Below, in pieces: positions 38,170 through 46,103 of a DNA stretch of 64,000 nt. The DNA is taken from positions 62,001-126,000 of the forward strand of contig NZ_SJKD01000007.1 of assembly GCF_004331485.1 (NCBI RefSeq), written 5' to 3'. Position 1 is the first letter of the stretch. Each line of letters starts with the position of its first letter. The DNA comes from Kribbella capetownensis (GTDB taxonomy: Bacteria > Actinomycetota > Actinomycetes > Propionibacteriales > Kribbellaceae). The notes beneath the pieces were generated by a model. The model worked only from the letters and a program-made list of their open reading frames with translations. It did not search any database and had not been told where the DNA came from. The translations under genes and the position numbers were made by a program.

Positions 38170-38874
38170 CTAGGCGAGGGCTTGTTCGAAGGCTTGGCGG
38201 TTGGTTGTGGTGAAGGCGTGTTCGCGGTGGGACCAGGCGATGCGCTCAGCCCGTTGGTGGTCGGTGACCTCGACGGTTGTTTCGGTCCAGAAGCGGGCGT
38301 TGCGCAGCTGGCGGTCCAGAATGGCGTCGACCACGGCATCGCGCTGGGACCCGGCGAGGCCGTACGCGTCGACGAGGACTTTCACCTGTCCTGGTTGGGT
38401 TTCCAGCGGTTCTTTCGACGCGACGCACCAGGTCCAGGCCGCGTAGCCGATGTCCTCCAAGGGACTGCCCGGTTCGGCCATGTCGAAGTCGATCAGGGCC
38501 GCCGGCAGCTCGTCGCGAAAGATGACGTTGTTCGGGCCTGGATCGTGGTGACAGACCACCTCGTGATCGCCTGCGAGGCGGCTGCCGCGGGTGGCGTCAT
38601 GGAACGCGCGCAGCAACCTGCCGAACGCAGCGACCTGGGTGTCGGTCCATTGCTGGAATCTGACCGGCACCTGCCCGTCGAGGTACGTCAGGATGTCTCG
38701 TCCCGCGTCGTCCTGGCCCAGGTACCTCGGCGCCTGCTCGAACCCTCTCTGCTCGAGCAGGCGCAGCAACTCCACCACGAACTCCGATCGCAGCGAGGTG
38801 GGTCGCCGTACTGTGTCGCCGATCTGGACGACGCCCGGAGTGATCCGGCCGCCGCTGAGTGGACGTTCGCTCAC
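38170..38874 (-). CDS. Phosphotransferase-family (APH) protein
   Basis: A 234-residue small APH-fold kinase. The catalytic loop is HHDPGPNN (H-x-D-x4-N), the metal site LIDFDMA. The N-terminal lobe is short (about 60 residues to ILTYLDGQVP), which is usual for this subgroup. GTG at 38874 overlaps the stop of the VOC-fusion gene (GTGA). The substrate is unknown; the operon is led by ArsR. Confidence 0.82.
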   Translation of the reverse strand: MSERPLSGGRITPGVVQIGDTVRRPTSLRSEFVVELLRLLEQRGFEQAPRYLGQDDAGRDILTYLDGQVPVRFQQWTDTQVAAFGRLLRAFHDATRGSRLAGDHEVVCHHDPGPNNVIFRDELPAALIDFDMAEPGSPLEDIGYAAWTWCVASKEPLETQPGQVKVLVDAYGLAGSQRDAVVDAILDRQLRNARFWTETTVEVTDHQRAERIAWSHREHAFTTTNRQAFEQALA

Positions 38875-39671
38875 AGCTGGGTCGGGCGGGCTTGGAGGAA
38901 GGTCCAGTGGTGGCCTTCGAGGTCTTCGGCGTCGTAGGAGCGGTAGCCGTGCTGGTGGATGTCGGAGAGGATCTTGGCGCCGTTGGATTGGGCCCGGGCG
39001 AAGTGGGCGTCGAGGTCGTCGACGTACACCCAGACGTCGTGGTCGGCTGCTGGCGCGGCCTGGTCGGTGCGCTTGAAGAGGAGTACTGCGGCGGAGCCGA
39101 CGTGGAGTTCGATCCAGGACGGGGGCTGTCCCTCGGGCGGGATCTTGTCCCACGAGTCGAGGCCGAAGACGGTGTGCAGCCAGCGCGCTGCCGCGGCCGG
39201 ATCCTCGTAGTACAAGGCGATCGCGAGCCGGTCGAGCTCACGCGGCGTACGCGGAGCCGAGTCGCGGCGGGCCACCCAGGCAGGCAGCCAGTGCAGGACG
39301 TTCGGCCAGACGAAGGCCGTGTCGGCGCCCTCCGCGAGGAGATACTGTACGACGGTGACGCGGGTGCCACCATCGATCGGGTCGAACCCGACCCGGGTCT
39401 CGACATCCTCGGCAGGGTTGCGATACGCGAACGCCGTACCGGGCTCCCAGACCGTGATCCGGCCGGACTCGAGGACATCGTCCGGGCCGTAGACCTCGAG
39501 GAAGCGCCCACCGACCCCCGGCTCGATCCGCAACTCGAGCAGCCGGGCGGAGTCCATGAAGTTGATCGGCCCGCGCACCCACCACAGATCGATCTCCTCG
39601 GTGAACACCTTGAATGCGGTCGCCGGGTCGACGGCCACCTCGACTGATGCCGTGGCGGATTGCTCGGTCAC
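38871..39671 (-). CDS. SRPBCC (AHSA1) - glyoxalase/VOC fusion protein
   Basis: A 266-residue fusion. Residues 1-145 are an SRPBCC/AHSA1 domain: TASVEVAVDPATAFKVFTEEIDLWW, then GGRFLEVYG, then ITVWEPGTAFAYR. Residues 148-266 form a VOC/glyoxalase unit: LAIALYYEDPAAAARWLHTVFGLDS, then VWVYVDDLDAHFARAQSNGA, ending EGHHWTFLQARP. The two domains usually occur separately. ArsR/SRPBCC gene pairs are common in actinobacteria, so this looks like an SRPBCC partner with an added VOC part. Ligand unknown. Confidence 0.88.
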   Translation of the reverse strand: MTEQSATASVEVAVDPATAFKVFTEEIDLWWVRGPINFMDSARLLELRIEPGVGGRFLEVYGPDDVLESGRITVWEPGTAFAYRNPAEDVETRVGFDPIDGGTRVTVVQYLLAEGADTAFVWPNVLHWLPAWVARRDSAPRTPRELDRLAIALYYEDPAAAARWLHTVFGLDSWDKIPPEGQPPSWIELHVGSAAVLLFKRTDQAAPAADHDVWVYVDDLDAHFARAQSNGAKILSDIHQHGYRSYDAEDLEGHHWTFLQARPTQL

Positions 39672-40003
39672 GATGACTCCTTCTGCTCGACGTGGCGTTT
39701 GAAGGACCCCAGTTGGTCGCGCCAGTGCGCCTGGACCTGGTCCAGCCAGGCCTGTACGGCGACCACGGGCTCAGGGTTGAGCCGGAAGATCCGGACCCGC
39801 GCGTCGTCGGGTCCGCGCTCGTCGGCCACCAGACCGGCCGCCAGCAGGATGCGCAAGTGCCGACTCATCGCCGGCGACGACGAGCCGGTGGCAGTGGCGA
39901 GCTGCCCGGCACGCTGCGGTCCGTCGCCCAGCAGCCGCACGACCTGCCGACGGGTCGGATCGGCCAGCACCTCGAAGAACCGATCAACCTGATCTTCCGC
40001 CAT
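39668..40003 (-). CDS. ArsR-family transcriptional regulator
   Basis: A 111-residue winged-helix protein: FFEVLADPTRRQVVRLLGDGPQ, then AGQLATATGSSSPAMSRHLRILLAAGLV, then wing ARVRIFRLNPEPV. No metal-binding cysteines are present, so it is probably not an arsenic sensor. It belongs to the ArsR-SRPBCC pair type. Stop overlaps the fusion gene (ATGA). It is preceded by a promoter embedded in an inverted repeat. Confidence 0.92.
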   Translation of the reverse strand: MAEDQVDRFFEVLADPTRRQVVRLLGDGPQRAGQLATATGSSSPAMSRHLRILLAAGLVADERGPDDARVRIFRLNPEPVVAVQAWLDQVQAHWRDQLGSFKRHVEQKESS

Positions 40004-40007
40004 CCCG

Positions 40008-40039
40008 CAATAGTTGCCCGATCTGTTAACTATTGTCAA
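40008..40039 (-). promoter_or_regulatory. ArsR promoter with overlapping inverted-repeat operator
   Basis: CAATAGTT (40008-40015) and AACTATTG (40028-40035) form a perfect 8+8 inverted repeat with a 12-bp spacer. On the minus strand, TTGACA (40039-40034) and AACTAT (40015-40010) are spaced 18 bp. The ATG at 40003 follows six bases after the -10, which predicts a leaderless mRNA. A dimer bound here would block both promoter boxes, so autorepression is likely. Confidence 0.65.
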
Positions 40040-40108
40040 CCTCTGGAAGGAAGCCGACGGCCACCTCGTCCGAGCCAACGGTGACACCGAGGTCTGATCC
40101 CGTGCGAG

Positions 40109-40195
40109 CGGACAGGTAGTACCGGCCCACCGGGTAGTGCACCTGAGCGGGACCGCCTCATGTGGACGGTGTTTCGCAGGTGCACTACCTGTCCG
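40109..40195. repeat. Interrupted 19-bp inverted repeat with two alternative stems
   Basis: The right arm CAGGTGCACTACCTGTCCG (40177-40195) is fully matched on the left only in two overlapping pieces: CGGACAGGTAGT (40109-40120) and GGTAGTGCACCTG (40133-40145), separated by 12 bases. Either left piece can pair with the right arm but they compete over the shared ACTACC. It lies 3' of the peptide ABC operon (ends 40243) and 5' of the ArsR gene, so it may be that operon's terminator or a regulatory hairpin. Confidence 0.6.
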
Positions 40196-40242
40196 TATGC
40201 ACACATCTGCCGGCCCGAGCAGGACTGTGCGGCGGCACGGGG

Positions 40243-41190
40243 TCAGGCAGTGGTGGGGACCGGGGCCAGGTGGCAGGCGACCTGAGGGTCGGCGGTGGCG
40301 GTGAGGGTGGGGAGGGGGGTGGTGCGGCAGGCCTCGGCGTCTTGGGTGGCGGCGAACAGTTGGCAGCGGGGGTGGAAGCGGCAGCCGGTGGGGATTCGGG
40401 TGGGGTCGGGCGGTTCGCCGGTGAGGACGATGCGTTCTGGGGACTCGGGGAGGACTGACAGGAGGGCTTGGGTGTAGGGGTGCTGGGGATTGGTCAGGAC
40501 GTCCTCGGTCGGGCCGGACTCGACGATGCGGCCGAGGTACATGACGGCGACCCGGTCCGCGATGTTCCAGGCGAGGCCCAGATCGTGCGTGACCACCAGC
40601 GCGGCCAACCCGAGGTCGTCCCGGAGCCGGAGCAGAAGCGACAGGATCTCGCCGCGCACGGATGCGTCCAGCGACGCGACCGGCTCGTCGGCGATCAGCA
40701 CCTTGGGACTGAGCGCCAGCGCACCGGCGATCACCACGCGCTGCCGTTGACCGCCGGACAACTCGTGCGGATAGCGCAGGAAGAACCGTTCCGGCGGCCG
40801 CAGCCCCGCGCGCGACAACGCATCCGCGACGACCTTCTCCTCGTCCGGCAGTCCGTGGATCCGCGGCCCTTCGGCGACCGCCTCGTACACGGTCTGTCGC
40901 GGATTCAGCGACCCCATCGGATCCTGCAGCACCAACTGCACCTGCCGCCGAAACGCCCGCAGCCGACGCCCCGTGTAGCTCAGCGGCGTCCCGTCGTACG
41001 AGACCTGGCCGGAGGTCGGCCGTTCGAGTCCGAGCAAGGTACGGGCGAGTGTCGTCTTGCCGCACCCGGATTCGCCCACCAGCGCAACGATCTCGCCCGG
41101 CGCAACGGTCAGGTTCACACCGTCCACCGCTCGCGCCCGCCGGCCACCACGACCGCCGAACTCGACCCTGACATCAGTTGCCTCTAGCAA
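40243..41190 (-). CDS. Dipeptide/oligopeptide ABC transporter ATPase (DppF/OppF type)
   Basis: A 315-residue ATPase. Walker A GESGCGKTT near residue 40, signature LSGGQRQRV, Walker B LIADEPVASLD, then the oligopeptide C-terminal extension with GCRFHPRCQLF. The TTG start at 41190 is fixed by GGGGAGGAG 6 bases upstream and overlaps the previous ATPase gene by 17 bases. Confidence 0.93.
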   Translation of the reverse strand: MLEATDVRVEFGGRGGRRARAVDGVNLTVAPGEIVALVGESGCGKTTLARTLLGLERPTSGQVSYDGTPLSYTGRRLRAFRRQVQLVLQDPMGSLNPRQTVYEAVAEGPRIHGLPDEEKVVADALSRAGLRPPERFFLRYPHELSGGQRQRVVIAGALALSPKVLIADEPVASLDASVRGEILSLLLRLRDDLGLAALVVTHDLGLAWNIADRVAVMYLGRIVESGPTEDVLTNPQHPYTQALLSVLPESPERIVLTGEPPDPTRIPTGCRFHPRCQLFAATQDAEACRTTPLPTLTATADPQVACHLAPVPTTA

Positions 41191-42142
41191 GACTCCTCCC
41201 CACCAACAGACACGCTGCCGTCCGTCCAGGACCCACGTCCCGCAGGTCCACAGGAGCTGTCGAGCAGTCGTCGATCGCCACCGGGCACCGCGGATGGAAC
41301 GCACACCCACCGGGCAACTGCTGCGGATCCGGAGGATCGCCCGCCAGCCCGCGCGGCGCGAGCCGCGACGCCGGATCACCAACCGTCGGGAAGGCAGCCG
41401 CCAGCGCCTGGCTGTACGGATGCCGGAAGTCCGCCGACGCCGGACCCGCCTCGACCAGCCGACCGGCGTACATGATCGCCAACCGGTCGCACACGTCAGC
41501 CAGTACGGACAGGTCGTGCGAGATCATCAGCAGCGAGATGTCGTGCTCGGCGATCAACTTCCGGATCAACGTCAGCACCTGCGCCTGCACCATCAGATCC
41601 AGCGCGGTCGTCGGTTCGTCGGCGATGATCAGCCGCGGCGAACAGGCCAGCGCCATCGCGATCATGACTCGTTGCCGTTGGCCACCACTGAGCTCGTGCG
41701 GATAGCTCCGAGCCCGCCACGTCGGTAGCCCGACCTGTTCCAGCAGCTCCCGCACCCGCATCGAAGCCTCGGAAGGCGTCGCCAAGTTGTGCACGAGCAA
41801 GGGCTCGGCGATCTGGTCACCGATCCGCTGCACCGGATTCAAACCGTGCTGCGCCCCCTGGAACACGATCGACGCCTCAGACCAACGAACGGCCCGCAGC
41901 CGACCCCATTTCATCGCCAGCACGTCCTCGCCGTCCAGCAGGATCCGCCCGTCGACCCGCGCCGACCGCGGCAGCAACCGCAGCAACGCCATCGCCACCG
42001 ACGACTTGCCGGATCCCGACTCACCGGCCAGCCCGACAGCCTCCCCCGCCTCCAGCGACAACGACACTCCGCGTACGGCGGGAACGTCGCCGGCGGCGAT
42101 GCGATACGTGACCGACACCTCGTCCAACTCGAGCAGGCTCAT
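41174..42142 (-). CDS. Dipeptide/oligopeptide ABC transporter ATPase (DppD/OppD type)
   Basis: A 322-residue ATPase with Walker A GESGSGKSS, signature LSGGQRQRV, Walker B LIIADEPTTALD and the C-terminal GCAFHPRCPVA cysteine motif typical of peptide importers. It follows the permease gene with a one-base overlap. Confidence 0.93.
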   Translation of the reverse strand: MSLLELDEVSVTYRIAAGDVPAVRGVSLSLEAGEAVGLAGESGSGKSSVAMALLRLLPRSARVDGRILLDGEDVLAMKWGRLRAVRWSEASIVFQGAQHGLNPVQRIGDQIAEPLLVHNLATPSEASMRVRELLEQVGLPTWRARSYPHELSGGQRQRVMIAMALACSPRLIIADEPTTALDLMVQAQVLTLIRKLIAEHDISLLMISHDLSVLADVCDRLAIMYAGRLVEAGPASADFRHPYSQALAAAFPTVGDPASRLAPRGLAGDPPDPQQLPGGCAFHPRCPVAIDDCSTAPVDLRDVGPGRTAACLLVGRSLARGN

Positions 42143-43026
42143 CACGCCGCCCTCGTCCGCAGCCGGGGATTGAGCACGGACTCCAAAGCCCTTCCACACA
42201 AGGTGAAGGCCATCACCACGAGCACGATGCACAGACCCGGCAACAAGATGTACCACCAGGCACCCGCAGTGGCCGCACCCCAGTCGTAGGAACCGCGCAA
42301 CATCGTCCCCCACGAGGTCTTGTTCGCACTGACACCGAGGAACGCCAGCGTCGACTCGGTCACGATCGCGCTCGCCACCTCCAGCGTCGTACTTGCCAGC
42401 AGCAACGGCGCGACGTTCGGGAACACATGCCGGGTGGTGATGTGCCAGTGCCCGGCACCGAGAGCGAGCGACCGTTCGATGTACGGCCGTGCCTCGACCG
42501 CCAGCGTCTGCGCCCGGATCAGCCGGGCCGTCGACGGCCACGACGTCACGCCGATCGCGACGATGATGGTCGCCGTACTGCCGCCGAGGATCGCGGCCAG
42601 CACCAGCGCGGTGACCAGCGACGGAAGCACCAGGAACCAGTCGGTGATGCGCAGGATGATCGCGCCGACCCAGCCCCGGAAATGCCCGGCCGCGATGCCG
42701 AACGTGGTCCCGATCACCATGCTGAGCAGCGCGGCCAGGAACCCGATCAGCAGCGAGGTCCGAGAGCCCCACCAGATCATCAGCAGCACCGACCGCCCGG
42801 ACTCGTCGGTCCCGAGTGGGTCGTCGATACTCGGCGGCGCCATCTTCGCGCGGGTCCCGCTGACCACGTTCGTCACGCCCGCGTCGATGAACAGCGGCGC
42901 GATCAACGCGAGCACCACCGCGACCAGCAGGATGGCGAGCCCCACCATTCCGGCCCTGTGCATCCGGAACTCCGACCAGAACCGCTGCAACGCCCGCTGC
43001 CGCCGGACCCACGTCACGCTGCTCAT
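42142..43026 (-). CDS. Dipeptide/oligopeptide ABC transporter permease (DppC/OppC type)
   Basis: A 294-residue permease. The N-terminal OppC domain includes RFWSEFRMHRAGMVGLAILL, followed by PPSIDDPLGTDESGRSVLLMI. The EAA loop is YIERSLALGAGHWHITTRHVFPN. ATG at 43026 (MSSVTW) is preferred over an extended frame that would translate a repeat-rich spacer. Confidence 0.92.
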   Translation of the reverse strand: MSSVTWVRRQRALQRFWSEFRMHRAGMVGLAILLVAVVLALIAPLFIDAGVTNVVSGTRAKMAPPSIDDPLGTDESGRSVLLMIWWGSRTSLLIGFLAALLSMVIGTTFGIAAGHFRGWVGAIILRITDWFLVLPSLVTALVLAAILGGSTATIIVAIGVTSWPSTARLIRAQTLAVEARPYIERSLALGAGHWHITTRHVFPNVAPLLLASTTLEVASAIVTESTLAFLGVSANKTSWGTMLRGSYDWGAATAGAWWYILLPGLCIVLVVMAFTLCGRALESVLNPRLRTRAA

Positions 43027-43033
43027 CCACGTC

Positions 43034-43100
43034 CTCGCTTCGCTCCGGGCGCGGATGAGACACAAGATGCGCTGTGCTTGATGATGAACTCGCTTCGCTC
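43034..43100. repeat. Short repeat pair in the dppB-dppC spacer
   Basis: CTCGCTTCGCTC occurs twice, at 43034-43045 and 43089-43100, in the 76-bp spacer between two otherwise tightly packed permease genes. The second copy is flanked by TGAAC / GTTCA, making a hairpin-like unit. It may be an mRNA-processing or small dispersed repeat. Confidence 0.5.
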
Positions 43101-43102
43101 GT

Positions 43103-44134
43103 TCATGCCGACCTCACCCTCGGGTCAAGGACGTGGTAGACGACGTCCGCCAGCGTGTTCATCACGATCACCGACACCGTGATCAGCAGGAACGTGCCCT
43201 GCATCAACGTGAAGTCCGGCACCCGGATCGCGTCGTAGAACAACTGCCCGAGCCCCGGCCAACTGAAGATCGCCTCGACCGTCACCGCACCCCCGACCAC
43301 GAATCCGATCCGCATGAACACCAGCGTCACCGTCGGCAGCAACGCGTTCGGTACGGCGTGCCTCCGCCGGATGTCGTCGTCGCGCAACCCCTTCGCCCGC
43401 GCCGTGGTGATGTAGTCCTGCCCGACCTCGTCCAGCACCGACGACCGCATCACCAGCAGGTACTGCGCGTACACGACCGCGACCATGGTCAGACACGGCA
43501 ACACCATGTGCTGGGCGACGTCGAGCACGTACCCGAGACCGCCCGGCGCGTCCACACTCGAGATACCGCGGGTCGGGAAGACGCCCGGGACCGGCCCGAT
43601 GCCGGCCGCGAACACCATCAGGAGCAGCAGCCCGAGCCAGAACGTCGGCACCGACCACAGCACCAGCGAGATCGCGGTGGAGAACTTGTCGAACCGGCTG
43701 CCCGGCTTCCACCCGGCCCGGGCGCCCTGCCAGATCCCGAGGCTGACCGCCATCACCAGCGCAGTCCCGGTCAGCAGCAGGGTCGAGCCGATCCGCTCAC
43801 CGATCAGATCGATCACCGGCCGCTTGTACTCGTAGGAGGTCCCGAGGTCGAACTGCAGCGTCTGCTTGACGAAATGCACGAACTGCTCGGGGATCGACTT
43901 GTCCAGACCGAGCCGGGCCCGTTCGAGATCGAGTTGCTCCGGCGTCATGTTGCGGCCCTGGGCGAGTGCCCGCACCGGATCGCCGGGCAGCAACCGGAAC
44001 AGGAAGAACGTCGCGACGATCACCATCGCGATGCTGAGCAGGGCCCCGCCCGCCTTGGCCGCCGCGTACCGCAGCAGACCGTAGCGGGCCGGGCTCTCCT
44101 CCAGAGCCTCGACGGCCGGTTGGGTGACCGTCAT
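43103..44134 (-). CDS. Dipeptide/oligopeptide ABC transporter permease (DppB/OppB type)
   Basis: A 343-residue permease with six helices. N-terminal LFRLLPGDPVRALAQGRNMTPEQL is typical of DppB. The EAA loop is DYITTARAKGLRDDDIRRRHAVPNALLP. Its start overlaps the binding-protein stop by ATGA. Confidence 0.93.
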   Translation of the reverse strand: MTVTQPAVEALEESPARYGLLRYAAAKAGGALLSIAMVIVATFFLFRLLPGDPVRALAQGRNMTPEQLDLERARLGLDKSIPEQFVHFVKQTLQFDLGTSYEYKRPVIDLIGERIGSTLLLTGTALVMAVSLGIWQGARAGWKPGSRFDKFSTAISLVLWSVPTFWLGLLLLMVFAAGIGPVPGVFPTRGISSVDAPGGLGYVLDVAQHMVLPCLTMVAVVYAQYLLVMRSSVLDEVGQDYITTARAKGLRDDDIRRRHAVPNALLPTVTLVFMRIGFVVGGAVTVEAIFSWPGLGQLFYDAIRVPDFTLMQGTFLLITVSVIVMNTLADVVYHVLDPRVRSA

Positions 44135-45927
44135 TCGCGCTCGTCGGCGACGTCCTGGCGGCGGCGCATCATCACGAAGGCGCCCAGGGCAACCACCACG
44201 GCACCACCCGCGACACCACCGATGATGCCGGCAAGCTCTCCACCGCTGATCCCGTCCTCACCACCGTCCGGGGTGACCGTGTCGACCGTGTAGAACGGCC
44301 AGTAGCCGCTGCCGCCGTACAGCAGGCCGTTGTCCTCCGGGATCGGCGTGATGCTGGCGATCCGGTCCTTGCGGTAGCCCTCGAGGTCGTTCGGGTAGTA
44401 GAGCGCGATCACCGGAGCGTCGGTGTAGAGCCGCTCCTCCATCTTCTTGATGATCGCGGCGCGCTTCGGCCGGTCGAGCTCCTTCTGCTGCTGCAGGTAC
44501 AGGTCCTCGTACTGCGGGTCGCAGTAGAACGACTCGGTCCCGCCGCCCTGGCCGGACGCGGTCGGACGCCGGCTGCACAGGTGCGTACCGAGGACCTCCT
44601 CCGGGTCCGGGTTGACCGACCAGCCGCTGATCGCGATGTCGAACAGCGCGGTGACGCCGGTCTCCTCGGTGAACTTGGTGGAGTCGAGCCGCTTGGTGCT
44701 CAGGCCGATGCCGATCTCCTTGAACCAGCCGGTCAGGTACTCGGCCAGCTTGTCCTCGATCGGGGTGTCGGTGTGGATGCTGAACCGGAACTGCAGCTTG
44801 CGCGACCCGTCCGGCATCGTCCGGATGCCGTCCGGCCCCTTCTTGTAACCCGCGTCGTCGAGGATCTTGTTGGCCTTGGCAACGTCGTACGTCACCTTCT
44901 CGTCGCCACTGGCCGCCCAGAAGAAGTCCTTGTACAGCGGCGGGATGATCGAGCCGTCGGCCGGCTTGGCCAGCCCGTTCTGTACCTCGTCGACCAGCTT
45001 CTGCTTGTCGATCGCGTAGTGCAGCGCGGTCCGCACCCGCACGTCCTTCAGTGCCGGATGACCGTCACCGATCGGCTTGTTGTCCGTGGTGGTCGCGCCG
45101 TGGTTGATCTGCAGGTACGACGCCCGCCGGCCCTGGGTGTTCCACTGGACGATGTTGGCATCGCCCTTGATCGCCTCGAAGTCCGGCGGGTTCAGCCGGC
45201 CGATCAGGTCGATGTCGCCCTTCTTCAGGCCGACGATCGCGGCGGCCGGGTTGTCGTAGAAGATCACCTGCAGTTCGTCGATCTTCGGCCGGCCGCGCCA
45301 GTAGTCCGGGTTCGCCTCGAGCCGGACGAACTGGTCCTTCTTGTACTCCACCGCCTTGTACGGACCGCTGCCGACGGTCGGGAACTCGTCGGCCTCGTAC
45401 TTCGAGATGTCCTTGACCTTCTCCCAGATGTGCTTGGGCATGATCGGGACCGGGTTGTCCAGCATCGACGCCTGCGGGGTCTTCAGCTTGATCGTCAGCT
45501 CCTGGCCGTTCGCGGTCACGCTGGCGAAGTTGGCCACCGCCGGACCGTTGCCGAACTTGGCGGCGTCGTCGGTAATCATCTTGTTGAACGTCCAGGCCGC
45601 GTCGTCGGCGGTGATCGGCTGCCCGTCGGACCACTTCGCCGGCCGGATCGTGAAGGTCCAGGTCAGCCCGTCCGGCGACGTCTTCCAGGACTCGGCCAGA
45701 TCCGGGCTGGGCTGCAGCGTCTTCGAGTCCGGCACGGTCAGGAAGCCGTACATCAACCGCTGGATCGCCCCGGTCACCAGCCGTACGGCCAGGAACGGGT
45801 TCATCGAGTCGACCGACTGGGTGACCCCGACCTTCACGACCTTCTTCGCCGGCTCGGCGGCCTGCGCCGTGCCGGGAGACACCACCAGCAGACCCAGCGC
45901 CGCGATCGCTGCGAACAGCTTCCTCAT
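44131..45927 (-). CDS. Peptide-type (family 5) substrate-binding protein with C-terminal membrane anchor
   Basis: A 598-residue protein. The signal peptide (about 1-23, ending AQA) has no lipobox. The family-5 core reads PDLAESWKTSPDGLTWTFTIRPAKWSDGQPITADD and continues to about residue 550. At the C-terminus, GGELAGIIGGVAGGAVVVALGAFVMMRRRQ is a single hydrophobic helix with a positive stop, so the protein is likely held in the membrane by its C-terminus. It is the first gene of the importer operon; a TTGACA-like -35 lies at 45990-45995 on the minus strand. Confidence 0.92.
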   Translation of the reverse strand: MRKLFAAIAALGLLVVSPGTAQAAEPAKKVVKVGVTQSVDSMNPFLAVRLVTGAIQRLMYGFLTVPDSKTLQPSPDLAESWKTSPDGLTWTFTIRPAKWSDGQPITADDAAWTFNKMITDDAAKFGNGPAVANFASVTANGQELTIKLKTPQASMLDNPVPIMPKHIWEKVKDISKYEADEFPTVGSGPYKAVEYKKDQFVRLEANPDYWRGRPKIDELQVIFYDNPAAAIVGLKKGDIDLIGRLNPPDFEAIKGDANIVQWNTQGRRASYLQINHGATTTDNKPIGDGHPALKDVRVRTALHYAIDKQKLVDEVQNGLAKPADGSIIPPLYKDFFWAASGDEKVTYDVAKANKILDDAGYKKGPDGIRTMPDGSRKLQFRFSIHTDTPIEDKLAEYLTGWFKEIGIGLSTKRLDSTKFTEETGVTALFDIAISGWSVNPDPEEVLGTHLCSRRPTASGQGGGTESFYCDPQYEDLYLQQQKELDRPKRAAIIKKMEERLYTDAPVIALYYPNDLEGYRKDRIASITPIPEDNGLLYGGSGYWPFYTVDTVTPDGGEDGISGGELAGIIGGVAGGAVVVALGAFVMMRRRQDVADERE

Positions 45928-46054
45928 CCGCCCCACCTTCCACCCTGCGTGTTGGTTTGGTGACGAAACCACACCAGCAAGCGCTCTCCTGTCAACGAGG
46001 TGCGGAAATTTGTCACACATCTGTTTCCAGAAGTCGTAATCATTTTCCACTTGA

Positions 46055-46090
46055 CTACACGATCGTGTAGGAGTTTGCTCTTGTGTGTAG
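46055..46090. promoter_or_regulatory. TetR-type operator CTACACGATCGTGTAG and a half-site
   Basis: A perfect 16-bp palindrome at 46055-46070 overlaps a TTGACT -35-like box (46051-46056). An extra GTGTAG half-site lies at 46085-46090. The palindrome is 34 bases before the TetR start and in the divergent region shared with the peptide importer, so it could control both transcripts. Confidence 0.7.
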
Positions 46091-46103
46091 CGAGAGGAGC
46101 ACC

